A stretch of DNA of 6,047 nucleotides. Source: an uncultured bacterium. Its GTDB lineage: Bacteria > Actinomycetota > Actinomycetes > S36-B12. Position 1 is the stretch's first letter, and each line of letters starts with the position of its first letter. The position numbers and the translations under genes are program-made. Of this stretch, positions 5,039 through 6,047 are shown piece after piece. The notes beneath the pieces are model-generated. The model searched no databases and was not told the DNA's origin. It saw nothing but the letters and a program-made list of their open reading frames with translations. The DNA lies in the NCBI GenBank assembly GCA_903954205.1, contig CAJBMR010000250.1, positions 1 through 6,047 of the forward strand, given 5' to 3'.

Positions 5039-6047
5039 TGCGGATAGAAGGCGGTGTCAGGGACGGTGCGCTCGATGACGAGCGCGTCGAGCTGCGTGGG
5101 CTGGCCACCGAGTCCGGAGATCATGGTGCGGTAGTTGTATCGCAGCAGCTCCAGGAGCGAGTGCTGGGCCTCCCCCGGCGCCCCGGGCAGGTCGTCATCG
5201 CGCAGGGAGTCCTCGTAGCGCACCCCGGTCTCGGCCGCGATCGCCTCCAATACGGCGGAGGGGAAGACCTCGGAGCCGAAGATCGTCGGCACCCCGGAGG
5301 TGCGGATCTGCTCGATGAGGCCGGCGACCTCGGCGGGCGTCGGGTCGTCGAAGCTGCTGGGCTGGATGGCGCCGACTACCTCCCAGCCGAAGTTCTTTGC
5401 GAAGTAGGCGTAGGCGTCGTGGTAGGTGACGAGCTTCAGCTGGCCCTCGGGCACGGTGACCTGATCGGCACGCACAGCCTCGGCGAGCTTGTCGGCCTCG
5501 GCCTTGAACGCCTCGAAGTTGGCCTGGTACTCCGCAGCGTTGTCAGGACAGCGCTCGGTGAGCTTCTGGCGCACGATGTCGGCGTAGGTGACCGCATAGC
5601 CGGGGTCGGTCCACAGGTGCGGATTGGGCTTGCCGTCTTCCTTGGGGAAGGAGAAGTCGTAGATGTAGTCGGACTCGGGCAGGGAGATCGTGCCGAGCTC
5701 GACGATCTCTGCACCGTCCTTCTTGTTAGCCTCGGCGAGCTTCAATGTCGGATCCTCGAGCTTGAGGCCATTGATGAAGACGAGATCGGCCTTGTTGAGC
5801 AGCTCGGCAGTCTGAGGCTCAGGCTCGAACGTGTGGGAGTTGGTGCCCTCGGGGACGATGCCCTCGATCGTGACGGTGTCGCCCGCCACAGCCGCGACAA
5901 TCGAGGTGAGCGGTGAGACCGTCGTAGCGACGACCAGCCCGCATCCTGCGGACGCACTCGCCGACTCCGAGGAGGCTGTGTCGGAGCTGCCCCCGCAGGC
6001 GCTGAGCGCGAGAGCCGCGGCTGCGGCGAGGGACAGGGAGGCTGAGA
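5035..6047 (-). CDS. Metal-binding lipoprotein of the ABC importer (cluster A-I, partial at 5' end)
   Basis: This is the extracytoplasmic receptor that captures the metal for the importer. The frame runs off the window edge, so the start codon is missing; 336 residues are visible. Counting from the first whole codon (6045-6043), a hydrophobic signal stretch ends in the lipobox LSAC with the lipidated C17 (codon 5997-5995), then a Ser/Ala-rich linker (18-34). The mature fold shows VVATTVSPLTSIV (38-50), VPEGTNSHTFEP (64-75) and NPHLWTDP (141-148). Likely metal ligands are H71, H143, H209 (in TYHDAYAYFAKNFG) and D279 (in YEDSL). This His-His-His-Asp set matches TroA, which binds zinc and manganese. 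There is no His-rich loop of the ZnuA kind. Manganese, zinc or both remain possible. A GTG at 5889 lies inside the conserved fold and is not the start. Confidence 0.94.
   Translation of the reverse strand, partial: SASLSLAAAAALALSACGGSSDTASSESASASAGCGLVVATTVSPLTSIVAAVAGDTVTIEGIVPEGTNSHTFEPEPQTAELLNKADLVFINGLKLEDPTLKLAEANKKDGAEIVELGTISLPESDYIYDFSFPKEDGKPNPHLWTDPGYAVTYADIVRQKLTERCPDNAAEYQANFEAFKAEADKLAEAVRADQVTVPEGQLKLVTYHDAYAYFAKNFGWEVVGAIQPSSFDDPTPAEVAGLIEQIRTSGVPTIFGSEVFPSAVLEAIAAETGVRYEDSLRDDDLPGAPGEAQHSLLELLRYNYRTMISGLGGQPTQLDALVIERTVPDTAFYPQ

Noticed and set aside
5035..5889. GTG at 5889 as the start of the metal-binding protein
   Set aside because: The frame continues upstream through a conserved first beta strand, a Ser/Ala linker and an LSAC lipobox to the window edge, so the true start lies outside the window.
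5161..5916. A 251-codon plus-strand open frame opposite the binding protein
   Set aside because: Its Gly/Val/Leu/Asp-rich composition is the reverse-frame shadow of the lipoprotein gene; no start context or domain is visible.

Overview
This window reads as chromosomal core sequence from a high-GC Gram-positive bacterium, most likely an actinobacterium. The grounds are the strongly G/C-biased third codon positions in every gene, the GTG starts, the overlapping stop/start junctions, candidate TANNNT promoters placed right before start codons, and a lipoprotein-anchored metal-binding protein. I see no transposase, integrase, CRISPR array or phage gene. No stretch longer than about 190 bases lacks protein-coding sequence, and that stretch holds a tRNA gene.

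Left part, plus strand (67-2746). rph (RNase PH, 3'-end trimming of tRNA) overlaps rdgB (XTP/dITP pyrophosphatase, nucleotide-pool cleaning) in a GTGA junction. After 47 bases comes a second plus-strand unit: a short NfeD-type membrane protein with an OB-fold, then 12 bases later a slipin/band-7 (SPFH) membrane protein with a 4 x 11-residue coiled-coil repeat. NfeD and slipin proteins are known partners in membrane quality control. A candidate promoter abuts the nfeD start so closely that its mRNA would be leaderless.

Middle (2747-2935). This is the convergence point of the plus-strand and minus-strand genes. It holds a 12-bp perfect inverted repeat (15 bp with one G-U when read as plus-strand RNA), overlapped by a competing 8-bp stem, and then a complete minus-strand tRNA-Leu with anticodon UAG. 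The structured element probably acts as the shared, possibly bidirectional, transcription end.

Right part, minus strand (2936-6047). Read in the direction of transcription, this is a cluster A-I metal ABC importer of the manganese/zinc family followed by a peroxiredoxin. The order is the substrate-binding lipoprotein (its 5' end lies beyond the window edge), then the ATPase (GTGA overlap), then the permease (1-base gap), then a Bcp/PrxQ thiol peroxidase (ATGA overlap with the permease). The junctions are so tight that the four genes are almost certainly one translationally coupled operon. It would join import of a redox-relevant divalent metal to peroxide removal. The tRNA-Leu lies 22 bases beyond bcp on the same strand.

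Most of the window is ordinary housekeeping sequence, and I found no convincing new multi-gene system. The best second looks are the mutually exclusive stems at 2759-2814, the peroxiredoxin coupled to the metal importer, and the leaderless promoter of the nfeD-slipin unit.
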